Shown: positions 22,285 to 31,114 of the stretch, in pieces
Numbering within the stretch: the stretch's first letter is position 1
Layout of the letters: each line of letters starts with the position of its first letter
Origin: Rhizobium sp. R635
GTDB lineage: Bacteria > Pseudomonadota > Alphaproteobacteria > Rhizobiales > Rhizobiaceae
Direction: 5' to 3'
DNA: 64,000 bases
Assembly (NCBI RefSeq): GCF_002211285.1
Contig: NZ_LOKX01000004.1
Span: 124,001 to 188,000 of the forward strand
Program-made: the position numbers and the translations under genes
The notes under the pieces: generated by a model
Database searches by the model: none
What the model was told of the DNA's origin: nothing
What the model saw: only the letters and a program-made list of their open reading frames with translations

Positions 22285-22875
22285 TTGAAGACCATCGCCA
22301 TCGATTTCGAGACAGCCAACGAGCAGCGCGGCAGCGCCTGTTCCGTCGGCCTTGCCTGGATCGAGGACGGGCAGGTGACGCGGGTCGAGGAACGCTTGAT
22401 CCGACCGAAGCAGATGCGCTTTTCCGGGATGAATATCGCGATCCACGGCATCCGGCCGGAGCATGTCGAGGATGCACCCGAGTTTCCCGAAGTGATGGAC
22501 GAATTCCACGACGATTTCAGGGGCGCGACGATGATCGCGCATAACGCCGCCTTCGATTTCAGCGTCTGGCGGTCGAGCCTCGATCTCTACCGGCAATCCT
22601 ATCCCGAGCTCACCTATCTCTGCAGCCTGAAAATGGCGCAGCGGATATGGCCGCATTTCCTCTCGCACCGGCTGAACCTGATCGCCGAGCATCTCGGCCT
22701 GCGTTTCATGCACCACAACGCCGCCGAGGATGCGGCGGTCTGCGCGGCTGCGGCCATCGAGATGGCGAAGGCAGTCAAGGCAAAGGCGGTGGAGGCGATC
22801 CCGGCGCTGATCGGCATGACGCCGGGGCGGCTGATGGCGCGGGGTTACGAGCCCTGCACCTGCCGGAAGGCTTGA
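22285..22875 (+). CDS. DnaQ-like 3'-5' exonuclease (DEDDh)
   Basis: Exonuclease of the RNase T/DNA polymerase III epsilon fold. Active-site residues are visible: D7 and E9 in AIDFETAN, the second Asp in AHNAAFDFSVW, and the C-terminal HxxxxD in HNAAEDA. I chose the TTG at 22285 because the fold starts right there, as in homologues beginning MKTIAIDFETAN; no clear ribosome site is seen, and an ATG at 22210 or 22156 is in frame. About 196 residues. It stands alone and its role (DNA repair or RNA trimming) cannot be told from sequence. Confidence 0.8.
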   Translation: MKTIAIDFETANEQRGSACSVGLAWIEDGQVTRVEERLIRPKQMRFSGMNIAIHGIRPEHVEDAPEFPEVMDEFHDDFRGATMIAHNAAFDFSVWRSSLDLYRQSYPELTYLCSLKMAQRIWPHFLSHRLNLIAEHLGLRFMHHNAAEDAAVCAAAAIEMAKAVKAKAVEAIPALIGMTPGRLMARGYEPCTCRKA

Positions 22876-22953
22876 GCGCCGCGACGCCCTCGCGATTTCT
22901 TGCAAAGCATGGGGGCATGCCTATCTAGAATGCGGATTATCCAGGGAGCCGCC

Positions 22954-23445
22954 ATGTCCAAGCTCAGCACGTTTTTTCTCGCCGCCTTTTCTTTCGCCGC
23001 CATCTCCGCAGGCACCGCCTCGGCCGAAGTCGTCGGCAAGGTCGGGGTCGACTGGATCGGCAACGACATCATCGTCGAGGCGGTCTCCGATCCCGAAGTC
23101 AAGGGCGTCACCTGCCACGTCACCTATTTCGACCGCAGCCTGATCGACCGGTTCAAGAACGGCAACTGGTTCGAAGATCCCTCCAACAATTCCATCGCCT
23201 GCCGGCAGACCGGGCCGATCGAGATCGGCAATATCGACCTCTCCAAGGACGGCAGCGAAGTGTTCCGCCAGGGCATGTCGCTCATCTGGAAGACGCTGGT
23301 CGTCAACCGCATCTACGACAAGACCAACGACACGCTGATCTATCTTGCCCATTCCAGGGAACTGACGGATGGCTCGGCGAAGATGTCGATTTCGACCATT
23401 CCGCTCTATGGGCAGAATGTGACTTGGAAGAATGGGAAGCCGTAA
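22954..23445 (+). CDS. CreA-family exported protein
   Basis: 163-residue protein with a clear Sec signal peptide (MSKLSTFFLAAFSFAAISAG, cleavage likely after ASA at about residue 26). The mature part (VGKVGVDWIGNDIIVEAVSD, then VTCHVTYFD) is the CreA family, widespread and periplasmic, whose role is not known. GGGAG lies upstream of the ATG at 22954. It is a single gene bounded downstream by palindromic repeats. Confidence 0.85.
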   Translation: MSKLSTFFLAAFSFAAISAGTASAEVVGKVGVDWIGNDIIVEAVSDPEVKGVTCHVTYFDRSLIDRFKNGNWFEDPSNNSIACRQTGPIEIGNIDLSKDGSEVFRQGMSLIWKTLVVNRIYDKTNDTLIYLAHSRELTDGSAKMSISTIPLYGQNVTWKNGKP

Positions 23446-23463
23446 GGGTGGGGTTCTCATCAT

Positions 23464-23612
23464 AAAAGACCCCGCCCCAAACCCCTCCCCACAAGGGGGA
23501 GGGGCTTAAACTGCCGCACCCGCACTCCAAATCTTTGACCTTTCGGTAGGGACGAGACGGTGCCTCAGGTTAGTCCCTCCCCCTTGTGGGGAGGGGGTGG
23601 GGAGGGGTTTTT
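23464..23612. repeat. 149-bp inverted repeat, third palindromic family
   Basis: The left arm (23464-23506) and right arm (23572-23612) are near-perfect reverse complements built on CCCCTCCCCACAAGGGGGAG, with a 65-bp spacer. The right arm ends in GGGGTTTTT and could also stop transcription from the CreA-family gene. CTCCCCACAAGGGGGAG units are frequent between rhizobial genes, from memory. Confidence 0.78.
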
Positions 23613-23643
23613 ACGTAAAGTCGGAAACCATGCTCTCGACATC

Positions 23644-23673
23644 AAACAAAAAAGGCCCGGACGAGCCGGGCCT
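23644..23673 (-). terminator. intrinsic terminator of mcp-cheW
   Basis: On the reverse strand an 8-bp GC stem (AGGCCCGG/CCGGGCCT, 23653-23660 with 23666-23673) with a 5-nt loop is followed by a run of U (A-rich on the plus strand, 23644-23652). It lies just past the cheW stop. Confidence 0.8.
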
Positions 23674-23695
23674 TTCAACATCAGTGTAGAGAATA

Positions 23696-24166
23696 TCAAG
23701 CAGCCTGCGACAGCTCGTCGGCGATGACCGTGTCGAGGTTGAGGAAGCAGACCATGGTCTTCTCCAGTGCGACGATGCCGCGGCAGAAGGCGCGCTGGGC
23801 TTCCGGGATGATTTCCGGCGGCGGCTGCAGGTCTTCGCTCTTGATGGTCATCATGTCGGAAACCTGCTCGACCAGCAGACCGACCAGCTTGCCGGCGATG
23901 TCGGTGACGATGATCGCCGAGCGCTCGGAGGGTTCGGTCATTTTCATGCCGAGACGGCAGGCCATGTCGATGACGGGAATGACCGCGCCGCGCAGGTTGA
24001 TGAGGCCGAGAACGTAGGGCGGAGTGTGCGGCATCGGCGTCACCGGCGCCCAGCCGCGGATTTCGCGGATGGCCATGATGTCGATGCAGAATTCCTGATC
24101 GCCCAGGTGGAACGAAACGATTTCGAGATAAGAGCCCGACTGCTTGATGGCATTGTTGTTGTTCAT
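23696..24166 (-). CDS. cheW: CheW chemotaxis coupling protein
   Basis: 156-residue CheW-fold scaffold linking chemoreceptors to the CheA kinase. Seen: EIVSFHLGDQEFCIDIMAIR, the conserved VLGLINLRGAVIPVIDMACR and VGLLVEQVSDM. The N-terminal tail is Asn-rich (MNNNN). Its start is 2 nt after the mcp stop on the same strand, so the pair is one operon. No cheA, cheY or cheR is nearby, so its kinase partner is encoded elsewhere. Confidence 0.93.
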   Translation of the reverse strand: MNNNNAIKQSGSYLEIVSFHLGDQEFCIDIMAIREIRGWAPVTPMPHTPPYVLGLINLRGAVIPVIDMACRLGMKMTEPSERSAIIVTDIAGKLVGLLVEQVSDMMTIKSEDLQPPPEIIPEAQRAFCRGIVALEKTMVCFLNLDTVIADELSQAA

Positions 24167-24168
24167 GA

Positions 24169-26133
24169 TCAGAATTCTTCCCAGTTGTCCCCGGCGGGAG
24201 CGGCGATGGCTTTGGCGGCAGAACCGCCGTTGAATGCGCCCGCGACTTTGCCGATCAGGCTGCGTGCGGGAGAAGGTCTCGAATGCGAGGCGGCGGTTGC
24301 CTCTCGCGGCGTTTGCCGGGCGCTCATGCCCTCGCCGATTTTGAACTGCTTGACCAGCTGCGTCAGGTTTTCCGCGTCGATGGCGAGCGTATGGCTTGCG
24401 GCATTCGTCTCTTCCACCATGGCCGCGTTCTTCTGCGTGACCTGATCCATCTGGCTGATCGAAGTATTGATTTCGTTCAATCCAACCGATTGTTCGCGCG
24501 CAGAGGTTACGATTGATTTAACGTGTTCGTCGATGCGCAGAACATCTTCGCCGATCTGGCGAAGGGCTTCACCGGCAGCCGTCACCAGCTCGCCGCCGGT
24601 CTTCACCTCATCGCCGGATTTTCCGATCAAGGCCTTGATATCCTTGGCAGCGCCCGCGGCGCGGCCGGCAAGTTCACGCACTTCCTGGGCGACGACGGCA
24701 AAACCCTTGCCGGCTTCGCCGGCACGCGCGGCCTCGACGCCGGCGTTGAGCGCGAGCAGGTTCGTCTGGAAGGCGATCTCGTCGATGACGTTGATGATCT
24801 TGCCGATCTCGCGGGAAGCGCCTTCGATTCGCTGCATTGCGGCCATCGCATCGCCGACGACGATGTCGGACTTGGCGGTATTCTGCCGGGTGTGCGAGAC
24901 CATGTGGCCGACTTCCTCGGCGCGGCTGGTGGCGTTGCGCACGGTGGCGGTGATCTGGTCGAGGGCGGCGGAGGTCTCTTCCAGGGAGGCGGCCTGCTGT
25001 TCCGTGCGCTTGGCGAGATCGTCGGCGGCGGCGCGCATCTGGCGGCTGTTGGCTTCGATCGAGCTGCTGTTGACGGCAATGTCGCTCATCGCCTTGCGCA
25101 GCGTCGCGGTCGTCTGGTTGAAGTCCAGGCGCAGGCGGTCGAGTTCTTCGCGGAAAGGCTGGTCGATCGTCACGGTCACGTCGCCGCCCGACAGACGGGT
25201 GAGGCCGGCGCCGAGGGCGGTGACGGCGGCGTTGAGCGCCTCGGCGTCGGCGAGCTTGGCGGCTTCGCGGGCATGGTGCTCCGCGTCGCTGCGTTGCCTG
25301 TCGCTCTGGCTCTGCGCCTCGAGGTCACGCTTCTCGATTGCGGCAAGGCGGAAGGCGTCGGCGGCGCGGGCCATTTCGCCGATCTCGTCGCCTCGGGTTT
25401 TTTCCGCAACGTTGCTGGCAAGATCGCCGCTCATGATGCGCTGCATGCTTTCGCTGACGGCCGCGATGCCGCGGCGGATCGATCCGCCATGGACATATTG
25501 CAGGACGGCCATGGTGAGGATGGCGAGGATGCCGAGCCCGATCTGTAGGTAGAGGGCGCCTTGCGCTATGGCATTGGCGGCCTGGACATGCTGATGGGCG
25601 AAGGCCGCGCCGTTTGCCGCAAGCTTGTCGAGCGTATTGGTCAGCTCTTCGCCGGCACCGTCGATCGTATCGTCGATCTTGTCGAATTCAGGGTCGGACG
25701 CGCCCTGCTGAACCAGCGCGACGAGATCGACCTGGATCGCCTTGCCCATTGCGGCGACGTCGCTATCGTAACTCTTCAGCAACTCGGCATTGTTCATCTC
25801 GCCGGCAAGCAGATGTATGTCTTTCGAGCCGTTGGAAAGTGTGGCAAGCGAATCGGCCATCAGCTTGATGCGTTCCGGCTGTACCGCCTTGTCGTCCTTG
25901 TCGACGATGGTGTCCATCGCGGCCAGCACCAGGGTGAGGTTCGCAAGCCGCATGTCGTCGATGCGGTCGACGCTCGCCTGGATCTCGCTGGCGCGACGCA
26001 GGCCGGCGTCGACGCGCGCGTTTTCATACCAGCCGACGCCGAGCATCGTTCCGAAGCCGAGAAAGGCGGCTGCGCCGAGCGTCCAGAGCCGCTGGCTGAC
26101 CGACAGGCTCTTGCGCACTGCTGAATTCGTCAT
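24169..26133 (-). CDS. methyl-accepting chemotaxis protein ending NWEEF
   Basis: 654-residue chemoreceptor. The ATG at 26133 has GGAGGGG upstream. Order: membrane segment 1 (about 16-36), a periplasmic four-helix-type sensor (37-190), membrane segment 2 (192-214), HAMP domain (215-265), and the signalling domain with Ala-rich methylation helices and the hairpin tip around [20 protein letters not shown]. The last five residues are NWEEF, very close to the NWETF tether that binds CheR and CheB in enteric receptors. It is followed by cheW. The ligand is unknown. Confidence 0.95.
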   Translation of the reverse strand: MTNSAVRKSLSVSQRLWTLGAAAFLGFGTMLGVGWYENARVDAGLRRASEIQASVDRIDDMRLANLTLVLAAMDTIVDKDDKAVQPERIKLMADSLATLSNGSKDIHLLAGEMNNAELLKSYDSDVAAMGKAIQVDLVALVQQGASDPEFDKIDDTIDGAGEELTNTLDKLAANGAAFAHQHVQAANAIAQGALYLQIGLGILAILTMAVLQYVHGGSIRRGIAAVSESMQRIMSGDLASNVAEKTRGDEIGEMARAADAFRLAAIEKRDLEAQSQSDRQRSDAEHHAREAAKLADAEALNAAVTALGAGLTRLSGGDVTVTIDQPFREELDRLRLDFNQTTATLRKAMSDIAVNSSSIEANSRQMRAAADDLAKRTEQQAASLEETSAALDQITATVRNATSRAEEVGHMVSHTRQNTAKSDIVVGDAMAAMQRIEGASREIGKIINVIDEIAFQTNLLALNAGVEAARAGEAGKGFAVVAQEVRELAGRAAGAAKDIKALIGKSGDEVKTGGELVTAAGEALRQIGEDVLRIDEHVKSIVTSAREQSVGLNEINTSISQMDQVTQKNAAMVEETNAASHTLAIDAENLTQLVKQFKIGEGMSARQTPREATAASHSRPSPARSLIGKVAGAFNGGSAAKAIAAPAGDNWEEF

Positions 26134-26517
26134 AAAAAGACCCCTCCACAAACCGCTCGGGTTTGTGCTTTCCTACCCTCATGCGGACGTCCGGGGTTTT
26201 CGCCACTCGGCAGACATCATGTCAGAACGGCACGATAGGGCCGCACGCACTGTTAAATATAGATATGACGGCTTAAGTCTTTCCTAACGATATGTGTCTC
26301 GCCATTACCTGTTCGGCTTGAGATAAAACATTCAAAATATGAGGTTTTTTGATTCATGTCAAAAGCGGCGCGGCGATTTTCGGCCTGATCCGGTGAGACA
26401 ATAAATCACGGGTCAGAAAACATATTCTTGAATTGCGTGCATCCGGCCGAGACTATAATCACGCGAAACGCGCAAGGGGTGGGCGGCGCATATCCGCCCG
26501 GATCGAGGTTCATGCCA
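26134..26517. other. 384-bp intergenic region between mcp and the SCO1 gene
   Basis: Divergent promoter region. The stretch 26250-26360 is clearly AT-rich. I see no gene, strong hairpin or repeat in it, and no promoter match good enough to name. Confidence 0.4.
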
Positions 26518-27120
26518 ATGAAGACATTCCGCATCGTCATCTGGGTCGCCGTGGTGGTCCTCGCCGGGGCTCTCGGCTTTTTGACGCTTTATCCCATGAA
26601 ATCGCGGGACGCCGTGTCGGAGGCAGCCTTCGGCGTGCCATTCACCCTGGTCTCCCAGAGCGGTCAGCCGATCACCGAGCAGGCGCTGCGCGGCAAGCCG
26701 ACGGCGCTGTTCTTCGGCTTCACCCATTGCCCCGAAGTCTGCCCGACGACCCTCTTCGAGCTGGACGGCTGGATGCAGAAGGTCGATCCGGACGGCACCA
26801 AGCTTCAGGCCTATTTCGTCACCGTCGATCCCGAGCGCGACACGCCCGAGATCATGAACGAGTACGTCTCCAACGTTTCCAAGCGCATTACCGGCATTTC
26901 AGGCCCGCCGGACAAGATCGCCGAGGTCATCAAAGGCTATCGTGTCTATGCCAAGAAGGTGCCGGTCGACGAAAAGGACCCGAACGGCGATTACACGATG
27001 GATCACACCGCCTCCGTCTTCCTGCTCGATTCGGCCGGGCGTTTTTCCGGAACGATCGCCTATGGCGAAAACCCCGACACGGCGATAAAGAAGCTGGAGA
27101 ATCTCGCCAGCAAAGGGTGA
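26518..27120 (+). CDS. SCO1/SenC copper protein
   Basis: Membrane-anchored thioredoxin-fold protein of the Sco family, which delivers copper to the CuA site of cytochrome oxidase. 200 residues from the ATG at 26518 (GAGG about 9 nt upstream; an ATG at 26512 also fits). One N-terminal membrane segment (about 5-25), then the copper-binding CPEVC (C71 and C75) and the distal His (H163 in MDHTASVFLL). All three ligands are present. It is followed 54 nt later by prmA. Confidence 0.92.
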   Translation: MKTFRIVIWVAVVVLAGALGFLTLYPMKSRDAVSEAAFGVPFTLVSQSGQPITEQALRGKPTALFFGFTHCPEVCPTTLFELDGWMQKVDPDGTKLQAYFVTVDPERDTPEIMNEYVSNVSKRITGISGPPDKIAEVIKGYRVYAKKVPVDEKDPNGDYTMDHTASVFLLDSAGRFSGTIAYGENPDTAIKKLENLASKG

Positions 27121-27174
27121 TCGGGCGCTGGCCCGGCCGGCGGCGGGCAATGGAAACGGGAAAGACCGCCTATC

Positions 27175-28053
27175 GTGAGTGAAATCCGCCTTTACGTGTC
27201 CACCACCGAAAGCGAGGCCGAACGGATCCTCGATCTCCTGAGCGAGGTCTTCGGCGAAGAAGACTTTGCCATCGGCACCACCGAGGTCGATGAGAAGAAG
27301 GATATCTGGGAGGCCTCGGTCTATATGATGGCCGAGGACGAGGCGGAAGTGCGCTCCCGCGTCGAGGCGGCGCTGGAGATCGCCTTTCCCGATGCCCGCC
27401 TTCAGCGCGAAGTCATTCCCGATGTCGACTGGGTGGTGAAATCGCTGGAAGGGCTGAAGCCCGTCAGGGCAGGGCGCTTCCTCGTGCATGGATCGCATGA
27501 CCGCGACAAGGTCCGCTCCGGCGACATCGCCATCGAGATCGATGCCGGCCAGGCCTTCGGCACCGGCCATCACGGCACGACGGCCGGCTGCCTTGAAGTG
27601 ATCGACGCCGTGGTGCGCTCGCGCCGGGTCCGCAACGCGCTCGATCTCGGCACCGGCAGCGGCGTGCTGGCGATCGCCGTGCGCAAGCTCAGGAACATTC
27701 CGGTGCTTGCGACCGACATCGATCCGGTGGCGACGAAGGTCGCGGCCGAGAATGTGCGCCGCAACGGCATTGCGTCCGGCATCGTCGCGAGGACTGCGCC
27801 CGGCTTTCATTCGACCGCCTTTTCCGAGCACGGTCCCTTCGATCTCATCATCGCCAACATCCTCGCCCGGCCGCTGATCCGCATGGCGCCGCAGCTTGCG
27901 GCCCATCTTGCGCCGGGTGGTTCGGTGATCCTTTCGGGGATTCTGGCCGCGCAGCGCTGGAAGGTGATCGCCGCCTATAGCGGCGCAAGGCTTCGCCACG
28001 TCAGGACGATCTGGCGGAATGGTTGGGTGACGATCCATTTGGATCGGCCTTGA
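27175..28053 (+). CDS. prmA: PrmA, ribosomal protein L11 methyltransferase
   Basis: SAM-dependent methyltransferase that modifies ribosomal protein L11. 292 residues from a GTG start. An N-terminal substrate-binding domain (IRLYVSTTESEAERILDLLS) is joined to a Rossmann domain with AFGTGHHGTTAGCLE, the SAM motif ALDLGTGSGVLAIA, ATDIDPVA and LIIANILARPL, all PrmA signatures. It may share a transcript with the SCO gene. Confidence 0.93.
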   Translation: MSEIRLYVSTTESEAERILDLLSEVFGEEDFAIGTTEVDEKKDIWEASVYMMAEDEAEVRSRVEAALEIAFPDARLQREVIPDVDWVVKSLEGLKPVRAGRFLVHGSHDRDKVRSGDIAIEIDAGQAFGTGHHGTTAGCLEVIDAVVRSRRVRNALDLGTGSGVLAIAVRKLRNIPVLATDIDPVATKVAAENVRRNGIASGIVARTAPGFHSTAFSEHGPFDLIIANILARPLIRMAPQLAAHLAPGGSVILSGILAAQRWKVIAAYSGARLRHVRTIWRNGWVTIHLDRP

Positions 28054-28117
28054 TTACGAGGCTCAAACTCGCCTTGAAACGTATGCTGTCCTTAGGGCGG
28101 GGCCACTCCTCCTCTCC

Positions 28118-28251
28118 CTCATTCCTGTGCCTGTCACAGGAATCCAGCCACCGCGCGTCCGCGCGGTGAATGACTCCATACGCGTTGGAGAGAGTCTCCC
28201 GCGCCCAAAGACTTGGGCGCACTGGATTCCTGTGACGAGCACAGGAATGAG
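28118..28251. repeat. 134-bp multi-hairpin palindromic repeat, copy 2 (RIME-like)
   Basis: Same element as 17565-17695 but inverted: outer ATTCCTGTG/CACAGGAAT hairpins at both ends, ACCGCGC/GCGCGGT inside, then GCGCCCAA/TTGGGCGC. The last stem carries a paired T-A to C-G change against copy 1, so the pairing is kept. The central unpaired part differs more. Confidence 0.85.
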
Positions 28252-28330
28252 GGAGGAGAGGTTTGCGCGCCCCATAGAACAGAGCTGCTTTTGGCACCGT
28301 CCAAAAAATCAGAAAGGTGCCTTCAACACA

Positions 28331-28363
28331 AAAACAAAAAGGCGGCGCCGATGGCACCGCCTT
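28331..28363 (-). terminator. intrinsic terminator downstream of the 57-residue gene
   Basis: Reverse-strand stem of 11 bp with one G-U pair (28339-28349 with 28353-28363) and a 3-nt loop, followed by a U-rich tail (A-rich plus strand 28331-28340). It lies about 120 nt past the stop of the small gene at 28480. Confidence 0.75.
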
Positions 28364-28479
28364 GGACCGGTCTATCCGGTCAATGCCCGCGAGCTCGAAG
28401 GAGGAGTGCTCGAGCGGGCTCTACTGCATTCCAATAGGCCGGTCCGGGGAGGGAGGAGGAGACGGACAGGCCTTCAGAC

Positions 28480-28653
28480 TCAGAACGCGTAGCTGGGAGC
28501 GCCCTTGTGCCGCGTGGCGCGCTGGCCGGTGCCGAGCAGCTTGAGGCTGTCGTCGTTCTGCGGGCGGCGGGCGCCGATGATGTGACGCACGGTCTGGCGT
28601 TCGCCAGCCTGCACCGGGCTGCTGTATGCGAAGCGCGAGAGAGAGGCGGTCAT
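28480..28653 (-). CDS. small basic protein of 57 residues, unknown function
   Basis: A short open frame coding for a product beginning MTASLSRFAYSSPV and ending KGAPSYAF. An AAAGGA ribosome site lies upstream of the ATG and a strong terminator lies downstream, and codon use is rhizobial with GC-rich third positions. The product is rich in Arg, His and Ser, with no membrane segment or known motif. I do not recognise the family. The RBS, bias and terminator make it more likely real than chance. Confidence 0.6.
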   Translation of the reverse strand: MTASLSRFAYSSPVQAGERQTVRHIIGARRPQNDDSLKLLGTGQRATRHKGAPSYAF

Positions 28654-28931
28654 TTCAAAAAATCCTTTGTTTGCTGGTTCGTCCGAACCGTTCGATGGCT
28701 GCTATATAGCTATTCTGAAACGCGGAGGCAGAGGGTTTCGCTCATGGGAGCCATGCGGCAAATGCATAAAGCGTGCCAAATTAACTTTTGCCGTCACAGT
28801 TCTGTCAAAATATTGAGCGGGCTCAACGGTTTCGACTCGTTTTGTCGCTTTTTCTCCCCATCGATTGAAATTTCGCTAACATGGCGGCCATCCCCTTAAC
28901 CGGATTCGTCTCAACCATTCGGGTTTCCAGC

Positions 28932-30767
28932 ATGTTCCAGTCCTTCGACGTCACCTCCACGCCGCAATTCGGCAGGGATCGGGTATCGGCGCTGCGCGCC
29001 AGTTTCGATTCGCTCGGCATCGACGCCTTCCTTGTGCCGCGCGCCGACGAATTCAACGGCGAATATGTTCCCGCATGCTCGGAGCGCCTGGCGTGGCTGA
29101 CGGGCTTCACGGGTTCGGCGGGCATCGCGCTGATCCTGCGCACGCAGGCGGTCGTCTTCGTCGACGGGCGCTATGTGACGCAGCTTGCCGAGCAGGTCGA
29201 CGGTTCGGTCTTTTCGGGCGGCGATCTCGTCAATGCGCCGCCGCATGTCTGGCTTGCCGCAAACGGGGCCAAGGGCCTCAGGCTCGGCATCGATCCGTGG
29301 CTGCATGCGGGCGCGGAGGTGCGCCGCCTGGAAAGGGCGCTTGCGGAGATCGGCGGCACGCTGGTCTTCCTGCCGCACAACCCGCTCGACCGGCTGTGGA
29401 GCGACCGGCCGGCCGAGCCGCTCGGCACTGTGACCATCCAGAACGTTGCCCAGGCAGGCGTGCTGGCGAGCGACAAGATCGCGACGATTGCCGCCGGCCT
29501 TTCGAAGAAGAATCTTGCGGCGGTGCTGATTGCCGATCCCTCGTCGGTCGCCTGGGCCTTCAACATCCGCGGCGCCGACGTGCCGCACACGCCGCATCCG
29601 CTGGCGCGCGCCATCATCCATGCCGACGGGCGCGCCGAACTCTTCCTCGACAAGCGCAAGACCGGCATCGAGCCGGAGGCCTATCTCGCGCAGATTGCGA
29701 CGCAGCTGCCGCCCTCGGCGCTGGAGGAGAGGCTTGCCGCCGTTTCCAGGGACGGCGGGCGAGTGCTGATCGATCCCGATATCGCTTCTTACGCGCTTGC
29801 CGAAATCATCCGCAAGGCGGGTGGCGAAGCGGTGGAGGGGGCCGATCCCGCCAAGCTGCCGCGTGCGGTGAAGAACGACGTCGAGATCAACGGCTCGGCG
29901 GCCGCCCATCTGCAGGACGGGGCGGCGATGGTGGAGTTCCTCTATTGGCTGTCGCAGGAAAAACCCGGCACGGTGAGCGAGATCGCTGCGGCCGAGCGTC
30001 TCGAAGCGGCGCGCGCCCGCGTCGGCCAGAGCATGCAGAACCCGCTGAAGGATATTTCCTTCGATACGATTTCGGGTGCCGGCGAACATGCGGCGATCAT
30101 GCATTACCGCGTGACGACCGAAACCAACCGGATGATCGAGGCCGGCGAACTCTTCCTGATCGATTCCGGCGCGCAATATATCAACGGCACGACCGACATC
30201 ACCCGCACCGTCGGCATCGGCGCGGTTTCGCAGGAGCATCGCCGCTTCTTCACGCTTGTTCTGAAGGGCATGATCGATATCAGCACGGCGCGCTTCCCGA
30301 AGGGCACGCGCGGCTGCGACCTCGATCCGCTGGCGCGCATCGCGCTGTGGCGGGCAGGGGCCGATTTCGCCCATGGCACCGGCCACGGCGTCGGCTCCTA
30401 TCTCTCGGTGCATGAGGGGCCGCAGCGCATCTCCAGGCTTTCGACGCAGGAACTGCTGCCCGGCATGATCCTGTCGAACGAGCCTGGTTATTACCGGCCG
30501 GGCAGCTTCGGCATCCGCATCGAGAACCTGATCTATGTGCGCGGGGCCGAGGAGATCGACGGCGGCGACATGGCCATGCTCGGCTTCGAGACGCTGACCT
30601 TCTGCCCGATCGACCGCAGCCTCGTCATCCCCGAGCTTCTGACCCATGACCAGCTGCACTGGTTCAACGACTATCACCGCCGCACGCGCGAGGCGCTGAT
30701 GCCGCTGATCCATGATCACGACGTCAGGGCATGGCTCGAAAACGCGACGCTGCCGCTCGAATATTAG
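28932..30767 (+). CDS. Xaa-Pro aminopeptidase (aminopeptidase P family, M24)
   Basis: Metallopeptidase that removes N-terminal residues before proline. The ATG at 28932 gives 611 residues (MFQSFDVTSTP); an ATG at 28881 is in frame and neither has a clear ribosome site. Two creatinase-like N-terminal domains precede the catalytic pita-bread domain, whose metal ligands are visible: Asp residues in LIDSGAQYINGTTDITRT, His in HGTGHGVGSYLSVHEGP and Glu in SNEPGYY and IRIENL. It is the long form of the family. Confidence 0.92.
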   Translation: MFQSFDVTSTPQFGRDRVSALRASFDSLGIDAFLVPRADEFNGEYVPACSERLAWLTGFTGSAGIALILRTQAVVFVDGRYVTQLAEQVDGSVFSGGDLVNAPPHVWLAANGAKGLRLGIDPWLHAGAEVRRLERALAEIGGTLVFLPHNPLDRLWSDRPAEPLGTVTIQNVAQAGVLASDKIATIAAGLSKKNLAAVLIADPSSVAWAFNIRGADVPHTPHPLARAIIHADGRAELFLDKRKTGIEPEAYLAQIATQLPPSALEERLAAVSRDGGRVLIDPDIASYALAEIIRKAGGEAVEGADPAKLPRAVKNDVEINGSAAAHLQDGAAMVEFLYWLSQEKPGTVSEIAAAERLEAARARVGQSMQNPLKDISFDTISGAGEHAAIMHYRVTTETNRMIEAGELFLIDSGAQYINGTTDITRTVGIGAVSQEHRRFFTLVLKGMIDISTARFPKGTRGCDLDPLARIALWRAGADFAHGTGHGVGSYLSVHEGPQRISRLSTQELLPGMILSNEPGYYRPGSFGIRIENLIYVRGAEEIDGGDMAMLGFETLTFCPIDRSLVIPELLTHDQLHWFNDYHRRTREALMPLIHDHDVRAWLENATLPLEY

Positions 30768-30781
30768 AGAAGGGCGTTTGG

Positions 30782-30802
30782 GCGCCGGCCTTCAGCCGGT
30801 GC
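30782..30802. terminator. hairpin between convergent pepP-like and azlD genes
   Basis: Stem GCGCCGGC with GCCGGTGC (one wobble pair, 5-nt loop) fills the 35-bp gap between the two convergent stops. There is no U tract on either side, so it may be a weak bidirectional terminator. Confidence 0.35.
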
Positions 30803-31111
30803 TCAGAACCAGCCGGCGTGGCGCCAGGTCATCACGATGATCCAGGCGGCGACCAGCATCCATGTATGGGAAAAGCGCAGGCCGACGAAGAGGGCGACGA
30901 TCAGCGCCAGTTTCGATTCCCAGCCGCCGATGAAGAAGGCGGGTGCGACCAGCGTCGTCAGCACGGCGGCCGGCACGGCATTCAGCGCCGCCTCCATGCG
31001 CGGGGGAATGCTCTTCATCCGGGTGATGAGGATATAGCCGCCGATGCGGGTGGCGAAGGTTGCTGCTGCGGCGGCAAGGATGACGAGCGCCATGTGAAGA
31101 TCGAATTCCAT
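30803..31111 (-). CDS. azlD: AzlD, branched-chain amino-acid exporter small subunit
   Basis: 102-residue membrane protein with about four hydrophobic segments (VILAAAAATFATRIGG, VPAAVLTTLVAPAFF, LALIVALFVGLRF, MLVAAWIIVM), the AzlD size and pattern. AzlD works with AzlC to export branched-chain amino acids or related compounds. It starts 3 nt after the azlC stop. Confidence 0.88.
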   Translation of the reverse strand: MEFDLHMALVILAAAAATFATRIGGYILITRMKSIPPRMEAALNAVPAAVLTTLVAPAFFIGGWESKLALIVALFVGLRFSHTWMLVAAWIIVMTWRHAGWF

Positions 31112-31114
31112 GGC

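Noticed and set aside
28911..30719. 602-residue reverse frame opposite aminopeptidase P
   Set aside because: The forward frame has all metal ligands; this is its complement.
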